DNA of 64,000 bases from Phenylobacterium hankyongense (GCF_003254505.1 NZ_QFYP01000001.1:2216001-2280000); one strand, 5' to 3'. Numbered from the stretch's first letter, positions 8,228 to 17,239 are shown. Notes: generated by a model from the sequence alone, not told the origin. Translations and numbers: made by a program.

Positions 8228-9468
8228 AGTTCGACGTGTTCTGCGAGATCCAGCGCGCCTTCCCCTGGGGCGGCAAGGATGAGGCGAGCCTGTTCCGGGA
8301 GGTCCTGGCCCAGGCCAAGGCCGCCGAGGCTGCCGGGTTCGAGATCTGGTGGCAGGTCGAGCATCACGGGGCGCCGGAGTTCAGCTATTCCTCGGCGCCG
8401 GAGGTGGTGCTGACGGCCATCGCCATGACCACCGAGCGGCTGCGGGTCGGCCATGCCGGCGTGCTGGCCCCGTTCCGGATCAACACGCCGCTGCGGGTGG
8501 CGGAGCGCGGCGCCACCCTCGACGTGCTCTCCGGCGGGCGCTTCGAGCTCGGCCTGGCCAAGTCGGGCGGCAAGGAGTGGGAGACCTTCGGGGTCAATCC
8601 GGACACCGCCCGCGACCAAGTGCGCGACGCCATGCACATGATCCCGCGCATGTGGACGGAGCCGGAGTTCGCCTGGACGTCCGCCGACTACGAAGTGCCG
8701 CCGCGCAACGTGCTGCCGAAGCCCCTGCAGAAGCCGCACCCGCGGCTGTGGCAGACCTGCGGCAGCCCCGACAGCTTCTACATGGCCGGCGAGATGGGGG
8801 TGGGCGCGCTCGGCACCACCCTGCTCAGCCCGGTGGCGTTCCTCGGCCAGATGCTGCGCGAGCACGACCGCGGACTGGCCGACTGCAAGGCGCCGGCCGG
8901 CAAGCTGGTCAACGCCCAGAAGGGCGTCTTCACCTTCGTCCACCTGGCCGAAAGCCGCGCCCAGGCCATCGCCAACGGCGCCGCCTGGTCGGCGCTCTGG
9001 TACGTCAACGCCGCGCCGGTGGTGTTCAAGGTGCCGCGGCGGATCTGGTACGACATGATCAAGAAGGGACTGCACCCCCACTCGGCGCGCGACACCGCCG
9101 CGCTTGCAGGCCTCGACCCCCACGAGGTGGAGATCCAGCCGGACGACCCGGAGGTGGTGAAGATCCTGAAGCGCATGGCCCAGGGCGCGGACATCAGCTT
9201 CCAGGAAGCCCACGAGGCGCTGGAGCCGCTGGACAGCGTGGTCATCGGGGACCCCGGCCATTGCGCCGAGAAGCTCCGCGCCTACCAGGCGATCGGCGCG
9301 GACCGAATGATGTGCCTGATGCAGTTCGGCTCGATCCCCCACGAGGCGGTGGTTCGCAGCATCGACCTCACCGGCGATCACCTCGTGCCGGCGTTCGCGC
9401 CGGAGAGGTTCGAGGCGGGGACGTCGGAGGCGGGCAGGTCCGACGACCTGGCCGTCACGGCGATCTGA
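8224..9468 (+). CDS. LLM class flavin-dependent monooxygenase (luciferase-like)
   Basis: The 414-residue protein has the bacterial luciferase-like TIM barrel: an N-terminal strand MKFDVFCEIQ, EIWWQVEHHG (EHH metal- or flavin-side motif), VLTAIAMTTERLRVGHAGVLAPF, and GGRFELGLAKSGG. Such enzymes use reduced FMN from a separate reductase to hydroxylate or cleave their substrates. No flavin reductase gene lies nearby, so one must be supplied from elsewhere. It is the last gene of the TonB/VOC/cyclase set and has a perfect palindrome just upstream, so it can probably be induced independently. The substrate is unknown. Confidence 0.9.
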   Translation: MKFDVFCEIQRAFPWGGKDEASLFREVLAQAKAAEAAGFEIWWQVEHHGAPEFSYSSAPEVVLTAIAMTTERLRVGHAGVLAPFRINTPLRVAERGATLDVLSGGRFELGLAKSGGKEWETFGVNPDTARDQVRDAMHMIPRMWTEPEFAWTSADYEVPPRNVLPKPLQKPHPRLWQTCGSPDSFYMAGEMGVGALGTTLLSPVAFLGQMLREHDRGLADCKAPAGKLVNAQKGVFTFVHLAESRAQAIANGAAWSALWYVNAAPVVFKVPRRIWYDMIKKGLHPHSARDTAALAGLDPHEVEIQPDDPEVVKILKRMAQGADISFQEAHEALEPLDSVVIGDPGHCAEKLRAYQAIGADRMMCLMQFGSIPHEAVVRSIDLTGDHLVPAFAPERFEAGTSEAGRSDDLAVTAI

Positions 9469-9542
9469 TCGCGGGCCGGGCCCCTGAGGTCCTGGCCACG
9501 ACCGGGCCGGGTCCCTACATTCCGCGTGATAGGGAGAGACTC

Positions 9543-10553
9543 ATGGCCAGCCTGAGATCGAAGATCGGCGCAGCGTTTGGCGTGGCGTTGGCGCTGGGGG
9601 TGCTTGTCGCCGCGCCTGCGGAGGCGCGTCGGGGTGGGAGTTTCGGCAGCCGGGGGATGCGCACCTATTCGGCGCCCCGGCCGACGTCGACCGCGCCCGG
9701 CTATGTCCCGCCCGTGCAACGCTCGATGACCGCGCCGCCGGCGGCGCAGCCGGGCGGAGCCTATGCGCCGCAACCCGGCACGCCCGGCTACGCTTCGGGC
9801 GGCGCCCGTGCTGGCGGCCGGTTCGGCGGCTTCGGCGGAGGATTGCTCGGCGGCCTGGTGGCCGGCGGCCTGATCGGCGGCCTGATGGGCCATGGCTGGG
9901 GCGGCGGCTGGGGGGGCGGCGGGGGCGGTGGCTTCCTGACCATCCTCCTCCAGCTGGCGATCCTGGCCTTCGTGGTCTCGCTGGTGATGCGCTGGTTCCG
10001 GCGACCGCGCGTGGCCGCGGCCGGCTTCAACAGCCCCTTCGAAGCGCCGGCCTACGGCGGCCCCTCGGGCTTTGGCGGCGGTGGCGGATTCGGCGGCGCG
10101 GCCCCGAGCCCACAGGCCCCCTATGTGCCCGCCTCCGGCCCGGCCTGGGAGATTCCGATCGACCAGCAGGACCGCGACGCCTTCGAGCGCCTTCTGATCG
10201 AGATCCAGGACGCCTTCGGCCGCGAGGACTACGGCGCGCTTCGCGAGCGCACCACTCCAGAGATCATGTCCTACCTCGCCGAGGAGCTGAGCGAGAACGC
10301 CACCCATGGGCGGCGCAACGAAGTCAGCGGCACGCGCCTGCTGCAGGCCGACGTCGGCGAGGCCTGGCGGGAGGGCGACACCGAGTACGCCACAGCGGCC
10401 ATGCGCTACGAGGGCGTCGATGTGATGCGCGACCGCAGCTCGGGCGCGGTGCTGTCAGGCGATCCGGCCAAGGCGTCGCAGACCACCGAGCTCTGGACCT
10501 TCGCGCGCCAGGCCGGCGGGCCGTGGAAGCTGTCGGCCATCCAACAGGGCTAG
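9543..10553 (+). CDS. Tim44-like domain membrane protein
   Basis: The ATG at 9543, preceded by AGGGAGAG, gives 336 residues. A signal-like helix (residues 8-27) is followed by a Ser/Pro-rich linker and a Gly-rich hydrophobic stretch with many GG repeats (about 85-130). Next come a membrane helix (about 132-150), a second Gly-rich linker, and a C-terminal Tim44-like domain (about 200-336) with DRDAFERLLIEIQDAFGRED. The family is common in alphaproteobacteria, and the domain binds membrane or partner proteins in mitochondria; the bacterial role is uncertain. The gene stands alone. Confidence 0.83.
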   Translation: MASLRSKIGAAFGVALALGVLVAAPAEARRGGSFGSRGMRTYSAPRPTSTAPGYVPPVQRSMTAPPAAQPGGAYAPQPGTPGYASGGARAGGRFGGFGGGLLGGLVAGGLIGGLMGHGWGGGWGGGGGGGFLTILLQLAILAFVVSLVMRWFRRPRVAAAGFNSPFEAPAYGGPSGFGGGGGFGGAAPSPQAPYVPASGPAWEIPIDQQDRDAFERLLIEIQDAFGREDYGALRERTTPEIMSYLAEELSENATHGRRNEVSGTRLLQADVGEAWREGDTEYATAAMRYEGVDVMRDRSSGAVLSGDPAKASQTTELWTFARQAGGPWKLSAIQQG

Positions 10554-10652
10554 ACGGGTCGCGACCGACTTCATCGCGCTCGACATCTACGCCGGCCGGG
10601 TTCTTTGTAGACGGTTGAACGAACGTCGTTTTGAGCGGCGGAAGGCCCGACC

Positions 10653-11138
10653 ATGTACAAGCGCATCCTGCTGGCCAGCGACGGCTCCGGCGAAAGCCTC
10701 GTCGCCCTGCGCGAGGGCGCGCTGATCGCCAAGGCCCTGCAGGCCGAGGTGTTCCTGCTGATCATCGAGCCTGACACCCCGGGCCGGCGAATGGCCGACG
10801 GCGTCTATCCCACCCCCCACGATCCCCACACCCGCGAGCTGCTGCAGCGGGGCCTCGCGCGGCTGGCCCGCCTGGGCGTCGCGGCCAGCGGCGAGGTGAT
10901 GACCGGCGAACCGGCGGTCGCCATCGCCGCCCGCGCGCGGAGGTTCACCGCCGACCTGATCGTGGTCGGACACCGCCGGCAGAGCCTGCTGGAGCGATGG
11001 TGGTCGGGGGCCTCGGGGGCCTACCTCGTCGACAACGTGACCTGCAGCGTGCTGGTCGCCCGCGACGTCATCACCGACGAAGAGTTCGAAGCCCATCTGG
11101 CGGCCGCCTCGGCGACGGACACCCTCGTCGCCATCTAG
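10653..11138 (+). CDS. Universal stress protein (UspA family)
   Basis: The 161-residue single-domain protein begins MYKRILLASDGSGES, the usual first strand and Asp of the UspA fold. It ends in the GHRR...SGAS...VTCSVLVAR segment, a variant of the GxxG-x9-G(S/T) ATP-binding motif. The protein is cytoplasmic, typically dimeric, and associated with starvation or stress tolerance. A GAAGG ribosome-binding site precedes the ATG. A weak inverted repeat (AACGA and TCGTT around 3 bp, 10618-10630) lies 22 bp upstream; I cannot assign it to a regulator. The gene appears monocistronic. Confidence 0.9.
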   Translation: MYKRILLASDGSGESLVALREGALIAKALQAEVFLLIIEPDTPGRRMADGVYPTPHDPHTRELLQRGLARLARLGVAASGEVMTGEPAVAIAARARRFTADLIVVGHRRQSLLERWWSGASGAYLVDNVTCSVLVARDVITDEEFEAHLAAASATDTLVAI

Positions 11139-11233
11139 CTGAACCGCGGCTCCGATCGGGCCCCGGCGGTTGGAAGTGGCGCTCTTATTGTCTAGTCATA
11201 ATGAGCGCGCCTGCGCTTTCCTCCGCCCTGGGG

Positions 11234-12580
11234 ATGGACATGACCCGACTGTGGTTTCGCGCCGCGCTGCTGCCGGACGGATGGTCGGAGCGCGTGCGCC
11301 TGGTGACCGAAGGCGCCGAGATCCGCTCAGTGCAAACCGGCGTCGCGCCTGAAGCGGGGGACGAGATCCAGGGCTTCGGCCTGCCGGGCCTCCCCAACCT
11401 GCACAGCCATGCCTTCCAGCGCGCGATGGCCGGGCGGAGCGAGCGTCGGGGCGGCGAACGCGACAACTTCTGGAGCTGGCGCACCCAGATGTACGCCCTG
11501 GCGCAGGCGATCACCCCCGCCGACCTCGAGGCCATCGCCGCGCTGGCCTATGCGGAGATGCTGGAAAGCGGCTTCCTGCGGGTGGGTGAGTTCCACTACG
11601 TGCATCACGACCGCGACGGGACGCCCTTCGCCGATCCGGCCGAGATGGCTGCGAGCCTGGTGGCGGCCGCGGCGACAACCGGGATCGGCCTGACGCTGCT
11701 GCCGGTCTACTACGCCCACGCCGGCTTCGGCGGGCTGGCGCCGAGCCCGGCCCAGCGCCGGTTCATCCACGACCCGGACAGTTACGCGCGGCTGCTGGAG
11801 GCCTCGGAACGGGCGCTGACGGGGCTCGAAGACGCGCGGCTCGGGATCGCCCCTCACAGCCTGCGCGCCGTGACGCCCGACGCGCTCACCCGCCTGGCGC
11901 AGCTGAGGCCGGACGGTCCGATCCACATCCACGTCGCCGAGCAGACGGGCGAGGTCGAGGACTGCCTGACGTGGTCCGGTCTGCGGCCGGTGGCCTGGCT
12001 GATGCAGAACCAGCCTGTGGACGCGCGCTGGTGCCTGGTCCACGCCACCCACGCCGAGCCGGGTGAACTGGCCGCGATCGCGGCGAGCGGCGCTGTCGTG
12101 GGCCTCTGCCCGATCACCGAAGCCAACCTGGGCGACGGGGTGTTTCCGGCCGCCGAGTTCGTCGCGCTGAACGGCCGGTTCGGGATCGGCTCGGATTCGA
12201 ACGTGCTGATCGACGCCGCGCAGGAACTGCGGCTGCTGGAATACGGCCAACGCCTGGTGCGCCGCGAACGCAATGTCCTGAGCTCGGCAGACCAGATCTA
12301 TGCCGCGGCCTGCGCCGGCGGCGCGCAGGCGCTGGCCGCGCCGGCCGACGCCTTGAGCCCTGGCGCGGCGGCGAACCTCATCAGCCTCGACGCGGACGAT
12401 CCCTCGCTGTTGAGATCCACGCCGGACGAGATCCTGGGCCGGTGGGTGTTCGCCGCGCGGCGGCCGGTGGTGGACGGCGTCTGGCGCCGCGGCCGCAAGG
12501 TGGTCTCCGGCGGCCGCCACCACGCCCGCGATGCGATCGTGGCGCGATACCGCGACGTCCTGGAGCGTCTCCGCGCCTGA
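11234..12580 (+). CDS. hutF: Formimidoylglutamate deiminase
   Basis: The protein has about 448 residues from ATG 11234; an ATG at 11240 or at 11201 is also possible, and MTRLWFRAALLPDGW is the family's usual beginning. It belongs to the amidohydrolase superfamily: LPNLHSHAFQRAMAG carries the HxH metal ligands, followed by HIHVAEQ, LVHATHAEP and GIGSDSNVLID (Asp). HutF converts N-formimino-L-glutamate to N-formylglutamate and ammonia in the five-step histidine pathway. The other hut genes are not in the window, so it is a detached pathway gene or has a related substrate. Confidence 0.88.
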   Translation: MDMTRLWFRAALLPDGWSERVRLVTEGAEIRSVQTGVAPEAGDEIQGFGLPGLPNLHSHAFQRAMAGRSERRGGERDNFWSWRTQMYALAQAITPADLEAIAALAYAEMLESGFLRVGEFHYVHHDRDGTPFADPAEMAASLVAAAATTGIGLTLLPVYYAHAGFGGLAPSPAQRRFIHDPDSYARLLEASERALTGLEDARLGIAPHSLRAVTPDALTRLAQLRPDGPIHIHVAEQTGEVEDCLTWSGLRPVAWLMQNQPVDARWCLVHATHAEPGELAAIAASGAVVGLCPITEANLGDGVFPAAEFVALNGRFGIGSDSNVLIDAAQELRLLEYGQRLVRRERNVLSSADQIYAAACAGGAQALAAPADALSPGAAANLISLDADDPSLLRSTPDEILGRWVFAARRPVVDGVWRRGRKVVSGGRHHARDAIVARYRDVLERLRA

Positions 12581-12600
12581 TCCAAGCCTCGGGGGGACCG

Positions 12601-12630
12601 TTGACATAGGGTGGCCCCCTATCCTAGGTC
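12601..12630 (+). promoter_or_regulatory. Promoter with operator dyad for the nickel/cobalt efflux pair
   Basis: TTGACA at 12601-12606 is a consensus -35 box, with a candidate -10 (CTAGGT) 17 bp further on. Between them lies an exact inverted repeat, ATAGGG and CCCTAT around TGGCC (12606-12622), which contains G/C tracts as in known RcnR-family operators. Occupancy would block RNA polymerase, and metal binding by the repressor would release it. The repressor start is at 12637. Confidence 0.65.
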
Positions 12631-12636
12631 CGCCTC

Positions 12637-12912
12637 ATGCACACCATTCGTGAGAAACAGCGACTGCTTGCGCGGGTTCGCAGAATCCGGGGCCAGGTGG
12701 AAGCGATCGAGCGGGCCCTGGAGTCCGAAGCCGGCTGCGAAACCATCATGCACCAGATCGCCGGGGTGCGAGGGGCGATCGCCGGCCTGACGGCGGAGGT
12801 CATCGACGACCATATCCAGACCCACCTGGTGGACCTGGAAAAGCATCCTGGGGCGCTGAACACCGCGGCGGCCGAAGAGCTCATGGCGGTCATCCGCACC
12901 TATCTCAAATAA
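12637..12912 (+). CDS. dmeR: RcnR/FrmR-family nickel/cobalt-responsive repressor
   Basis: The 91-residue all-helical protein belongs to the CsoR/RcnR family. The N-terminus MHTIREKQRL parallels RcnR. All four positions that bind nickel and cobalt in RcnR are present: His2 (RcnR His3), Cys34 (Cys35), His59 (His60) and His63 (His64). This separates it from copper-sensing CsoR and formaldehyde-sensing FrmR. It lies 10 bp upstream of a DmeF-like exporter and has an inverted repeat inside its promoter, so it should repress both genes until nickel or cobalt binds. The symbol follows the dmeRF pair known from rhizobia. Confidence 0.85.
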   Translation: MHTIREKQRLLARVRRIRGQVEAIERALESEAGCETIMHQIAGVRGAIAGLTAEVIDDHIQTHLVDLEKHPGALNTAAAEELMAVIRTYLK

Positions 12913-12922
12913 GGCTTGCAGC

Positions 12923-14170
12923 ATGACGTCCCCTCAAACCTCGGCCGTCGGCCACAGCCACGTCTTCCTCGGCGCTGCGCACGAGGCTAGCGAGCGCCGG
13001 ACCTGGGCGGTGATCTGGCTGTGCGGGGCGATGATGATCGGCGAGGTCGTCGGCGGCCTGGCCTTCGGATCGATCGCCCTGGTGGCCGACGGGCTCCACA
13101 TGTCCACGCATGCCGGTGCGCTGCTTCTGGCGGCGCTCGCCTACACCTACTCGCGCAAGTACGCGCAGGACCCGCGGTTCAGCTTCGGAACTGGAAAGCT
13201 CGGCGACTTGGCCGGCTTCTCCAGCGCTATCGGGCTGGCGATGATTTCGCTGCTGATCGGCTACGAGGCGCTGACCAGATTCCTGCATCCGGTCGCCATC
13301 CACTTCGGCCAGGCGATCCCGATCGCCGTGCTCGGGCTGATCGTGAACCTCGCCAGCGCATGGCTGCTCAGCCGCGGCGGACACGATCACCACCACGGTC
13401 ACGGCCATTCGCACGGCTCGGACGAGCATGACCACGCCGAAGAAGCGCACACCGTCCGGGCGTCCGGGGGCGCCCTGGTGCTCAGCGTGTTCGAGGACGG
13501 CGTTCCGCCGCGGTTTCAATTGCGGCGGCCGGCCGGCGCCCTGCTGCTGGCGAAGTCCATCGCCCTGGAGACTCGACGGGCGGACGGGGCCCGGCAGGCC
13601 TTCACCTTCACGGATCGTGGCGGCTACCTGGAGTCCGTGGAGGAGATCCCCGAACCGCATGCGTTCGCCGCTCGCCTGCGGATCGACGGAGAGGGCGACC
13701 ACGAGGTTGTGTTCGAGGAGCACGATCACGACCACGCCGACCACCATCGCGACAACAATCTGCGCGCCGCCGTCATCCACGTCGCGGCCGACGCCGCCGT
13801 CTCCGTGCTGGTGATCATCGGCCTCGTGTTGGCGCGCGTGTTCGGCTGGGTCTGGATGGATCCCCTGGCCGGCCTGGTCGGCGCCTGCGTCATCGCCAGC
13901 TGGTCCTACGGCCTGATCCGGGACACCGGAGCCATCCTGCTGGACATGAACCCCGATCGGCGACTGGCCGATCGGATGCGTCGGACGGTCGAAGCCTGTG
14001 GCGACGAGGTGGCCGATCTCCATCTCTGGCGGCTGGGCCCGGGACACCTTGGCGCCATCGTTTGCGTGGCGACCAGCGCGCCGCGTGACGCGGCGTTCTA
14101 CCGCCAGAAGCTGAGCGCCTTCCCGGCCCTGTCCCACCTCACCATCGAGATCGCCACGCCGGCCAGCTGA
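12923..14170 (+). CDS. dmeF: CDF family Co(II)/Ni(II) efflux transporter
   Basis: The 415-residue cation diffusion facilitator has six predicted membrane helices: about 28-50, 62-75, 98-118, 131-150, 284-306 and 312-332. The metal site is formed by ADGLHMSTH (Asp56, His59, His63) in helix 2 and HVAAD (His286, Asp290) in helix 5, as in the DmeF subgroup. Between helices 4 and 5 is an unusually long cytoplasmic insert: a His-rich run (154-171), about 85 residues of soluble sequence, and a second His-rich run (267-275). Plain CDF pumps have only the His loop. It should export cobalt or nickel from the cytoplasm under control of the adjoining repressor. Confidence 0.88.
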   Translation: MTSPQTSAVGHSHVFLGAAHEASERRTWAVIWLCGAMMIGEVVGGLAFGSIALVADGLHMSTHAGALLLAALAYTYSRKYAQDPRFSFGTGKLGDLAGFSSAIGLAMISLLIGYEALTRFLHPVAIHFGQAIPIAVLGLIVNLASAWLLSRGGHDHHHGHGHSHGSDEHDHAEEAHTVRASGGALVLSVFEDGVPPRFQLRRPAGALLLAKSIALETRRADGARQAFTFTDRGGYLESVEEIPEPHAFAARLRIDGEGDHEVVFEEHDHDHADHHRDNNLRAAVIHVAADAAVSVLVIIGLVLARVFGWVWMDPLAGLVGACVIASWSYGLIRDTGAILLDMNPDRRLADRMRRTVEACGDEVADLHLWRLGPGHLGAIVCVATSAPRDAAFYRQKLSAFPALSHLTIEIATPAS

Positions 14171-14194
14171 CCGTGCCGGCCGTAGCCTCCCCGC

Positions 14195-17100
14195 TCAGGT
14201 CTTCTGGCGCATGGTCAGGCCGATCAGCACAGGCATCGCCAGCAGGACCAGCGGGTACTGCAGCAGCAGGCCGGCGATGATGGCGATCGCCAGCGGCTGC
14301 TGGATCCCCGATCCCTGGCCGATGGCCAGCGCCAGCGGGGTCAGCGTCAGGATGGCGGCCAGGGTGGTCATGGTGATCGGCCGCAGGCGTTCGCGGGCCG
14401 CCTGGCGCAGCGCCTCGCGGGTCGGCATCCGCTCGGCGAACTCGGCGTATTCGGAGACGAAGAAGATCGCCATCTCCGTGCCGATCCCGATGATCATGGT
14501 CATGCCCATCAGCGCGGTGATGTTCAGCTCGACCTTGGTCAGGAACAGCGCCGTGAACACCGCGGTGGTCGACAGCAGCGAGCAGCCGATGATGATCACC
14601 GGCAGCCACAGCCGGCGGTAGATGATCAGCAGCAGGATGAACTCGGCGATCAGGGCGGCGATGAACACCTTGGCGAGGCCGGCAAAGGCGATCTGCTGTT
14701 GCTGGTAGAGGCCGCCGAGCTCGTAGCGGACGCCCGGGCCCAGCATCCCCGGCTGGGCCAGCGCCGTCTTCACGTCGCCCACCGCCGCGCCCATGCCGCG
14801 GCCCACGATGCGGCCGGTGACGGCGATCATCGGCTGCAGGTTGTCGCGCGAGATCTCCGGCTGGCCGGTCACCGGGACGATGGTCGCCACCCGGCTTAGC
14901 GGGAACACATGGCCATCCGGGGCGCGGATCGGCAGGGCCGCGAGGTCCGGCTCGCGCAGGCTGAGCGCGTCGGGGAGGCGCACGCGGACGCCGACGATCT
15001 TGGTCGGCTGCGGCAGGTTGGTGGCCACCGCGCCGGCGATGGCGGTGGACAGCGCCTGGCTGACCTGGTCCGGCGTCATGCCTTCGATGCCGGTGCGGAC
15101 CGGATCGACGCGGACGTCGAGGGCGTCGCCGGCCAGCCTCACGCCGCTCTTCACTTCGGCGACGCCGGAGATCTTCGAGATGGCGGCGGCCACGCGCTCC
15201 GCCTGCGGGATCAGGCTGGCGGTGTCGGCGCCATAGAGCTTGATCTCGATCGGCTGTGGCACGGCGGTGAGGTCGCCGATCAGGTCCTCCATCAGCTGCG
15301 CCACCTCGATCTGCACGCCGGGCACCAGGGCGGTCGCCTTATCGAGGACGGCGTTCATCACCTCGGGCGTGCCGCGCTTATGGTCGGGCTTCAGGCGCAC
15401 GAAGTAGTCGCCGTGGTAGCTCTGGCCGAGGTTGCCGCCGAGCCCCGTGCCCAGCCGGCGCGAGAAGGTCTCGACCTCGGGCGTGGCCTTCAGGATGGCG
15501 TCGATCTGCGCCACCTCGCGGCCGGTCTCGTCGAGTGAGGTGCCGGGCTTGGTCGTGTAGTCGATGATGAAGCCGCCCTCGTCCACCTTGGGCATGAAGC
15601 CGGTGGGGACCGCGCGAGAGGTCATGAACCCGCCGACCAGCAGCACCGCGACGACCACCGCCAGGATCCACGGCCGCTTGAACACGGCGTCGAGCAGCCT
15701 CAGGTGTTGGCGCCCCAGCCAGCTGGTCCGGCCGGCCCCGGGATCGCGCCAGCGGTCGAAGTTGATGATGCGGCGGGCCAGCACCGGCACCACCAGCGCC
15801 GTCATCAGGTAGGAGATCGCCAACGCCGCGGCCATGGTGATCGACAGCGCCTTCGAGAAGGCGCCGGTCACGCCGCCCAGGAAGCTCAGCGGCAGGAACA
15901 CGATCAGGGTGGCGAGGCTCGACCCGGTCAGCGGCGTCATGAACTCCCGCGCCGCCGGCATGACCGCGTCGGCGCCCATGGTCCCCTCGCCCTCGGGCCT
16001 GGGCGCGCCGGCGCGGCGGGCGATGTGCTCGACCATGACGATCACGTCGTCGATCAGCAGGCCCACGGCCGCGGCGATGCCGCCCATGGTCATGATGTTG
16101 AAGCTCATCCCGGCGATGCTGAGCACCAGCACCGTGGCGGCCAGGGTGGCGGGCACCACCAGCACGGCGATCAGGGTCACCCGCCAGCTTCGCAGGAACA
16201 TGATCAGCACGATGGCGGCCAGCACCAGGCCGATCAGCACCGCATCGCGCACGCTGGAGGCGGACTGGGTGACGAGCTCGCTCTGGTCGTACCACTTCAC
16301 CAGCCGGACGCCGGGCGGCAGCTTGAAGGTGGCCAGGCTGCCCTGCACCGCCTTGGCGATCTGCACGGCGTTGCCGTCCGGCTGCTCATAGACGTTGAAC
16401 AGCACCGCCGGACGGCCGTCCTCCACCACCCGCGTCCACTGCGGCATGACGCCGTTGGACACCGTGGCCACGTCGCGCACCCGCACCACGCCGGTGGGAT
16501 CGGAGCGCACCACGACCTCCGCCACGTCGGCGGCGCGCAGGATGCTGCGGTTGGAGATCACCAGGAACAGCTTGCCGCGATCCTGCAGCCGCCCGACCGC
16601 CTGCAGGCTGTTGCCGGCGCTCAGCGCGTTGGAGAGGTCGGTCATCGACAGGTTGTAGGCGGCCAGCCGATGCGGATCGGCGAGCACCTGCACCTCGGAG
16701 GTCTCGCCGCCCTGGACGGCGACCCGCGCCAGCCCGGGGATCGAGGAGAGCAGCGGCTTGATCTGGTACTGGGCGAGGTCCTGCAGCGCCACCGGCGAGG
16801 CGGTGTTCGACTCCAGGGCGTAGGAGATGATCGGGAAGACCGTGGGGTCCATCCGCCGGACCTCGTAGGCGGCGCCCGCCGGCAGGGTGGGGAGCGTCTT
16901 GGCGACGGCGGCGTCGACCAGCAGCGTGGAGGCGATCATGTCGCGCCCCCAGCCGAAGTCGATGGAGATCTGGGCCGAGCCGCGGCTGGTCTCGGAGCGG
17001 ACGTCGAGCACGCCCGGCACCATCCGGATCGCCTCTTCCACGGGCCGGGTGACGAGCAGGGCGGTCTGGTCGGCGGGGCGGCTGCCGGCGTCGAGATCGA

Positions 17101-17239
17101 CCACCACCCGGGGGAAGGCGACCTGCGGGAACAGTCCCACCGGCAGGCTGACCGCCAGCGCCACGCCCGCCGCGGCGAGCGCGAAGGCGATCAGCAGGAT
17201 GGCGCGCCATTGCGCATCGAGGAAGCCGACGAACTTCAT
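14195..17239 (-). CDS. RND family efflux pump, inner-membrane permease
   Basis: The 1014-residue protein has the twelve-helix RND architecture with two large periplasmic loops. Helix 4 carries the paired acids of the proton relay in GLLIDDVIVMVEHI, followed by the usual PLTGSSLATLIVFLPLSFLGG. It overlaps the adaptor gene by 4 bp and is the last gene of the operon. The overall sequence is closer to general drug- or solvent-type pumps than to CusA, which has a different helix-4 motif, so metal export is less likely. The substrate is unknown. It converges on dmeF with a 24-bp gap. Confidence 0.93.
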   Translation of the reverse strand: MKFVGFLDAQWRAILLIAFALAAAGVALAVSLPVGLFPQVAFPRVVVDLDAGSRPADQTALLVTRPVEEAIRMVPGVLDVRSETSRGSAQISIDFGWGRDMIASTLLVDAAVAKTLPTLPAGAAYEVRRMDPTVFPIISYALESNTASPVALQDLAQYQIKPLLSSIPGLARVAVQGGETSEVQVLADPHRLAAYNLSMTDLSNALSAGNSLQAVGRLQDRGKLFLVISNRSILRAADVAEVVVRSDPTGVVRVRDVATVSNGVMPQWTRVVEDGRPAVLFNVYEQPDGNAVQIAKAVQGSLATFKLPPGVRLVKWYDQSELVTQSASSVRDAVLIGLVLAAIVLIMFLRSWRVTLIAVLVVPATLAATVLVLSIAGMSFNIMTMGGIAAAVGLLIDDVIVMVEHIARRAGAPRPEGEGTMGADAVMPAAREFMTPLTGSSLATLIVFLPLSFLGGVTGAFSKALSITMAAALAISYLMTALVVPVLARRIINFDRWRDPGAGRTSWLGRQHLRLLDAVFKRPWILAVVVAVLLVGGFMTSRAVPTGFMPKVDEGGFIIDYTTKPGTSLDETGREVAQIDAILKATPEVETFSRRLGTGLGGNLGQSYHGDYFVRLKPDHKRGTPEVMNAVLDKATALVPGVQIEVAQLMEDLIGDLTAVPQPIEIKLYGADTASLIPQAERVAAAISKISGVAEVKSGVRLAGDALDVRVDPVRTGIEGMTPDQVSQALSTAIAGAVATNLPQPTKIVGVRVRLPDALSLREPDLAALPIRAPDGHVFPLSRVATIVPVTGQPEISRDNLQPMIAVTGRIVGRGMGAAVGDVKTALAQPGMLGPGVRYELGGLYQQQQIAFAGLAKVFIAALIAEFILLLIIYRRLWLPVIIIGCSLLSTTAVFTALFLTKVELNITALMGMTMIIGIGTEMAIFFVSEYAEFAERMPTREALRQAARERLRPITMTTLAAILTLTPLALAIGQGSGIQQPLAIAIIAGLLLQYPLVLLAMPVLIGLTMRQKT

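Noticed and set aside
9843-9940. GC-rich tandem-looking repeats
   Set aside because: They encode the Gly-rich hydrophobic stretch of the Tim44-like protein and are not a mobile or CRISPR repeat.
8349-10553. A plus-strand frame joining an Arg/Pro-rich region to the Tim44-like protein
   Set aside because: The first part is an out-of-frame reading of the monooxygenase. The ATG at 9543 with its ribosome-binding site and signal-like helix is the real start.
10618-10630. Short inverted repeat AACGA/TCGTT upstream of the universal stress protein
   Set aside because: Five-base arms are expected by chance, and no second copy was seen; noted in the gene entry only.
11190-11205. Possible HutC-type operator (TTGTCTAG and CATAAT) before hutF
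   Set aside because: Only the outer three bases are symmetric, and no HutC gene is nearby, so it cannot be supported.
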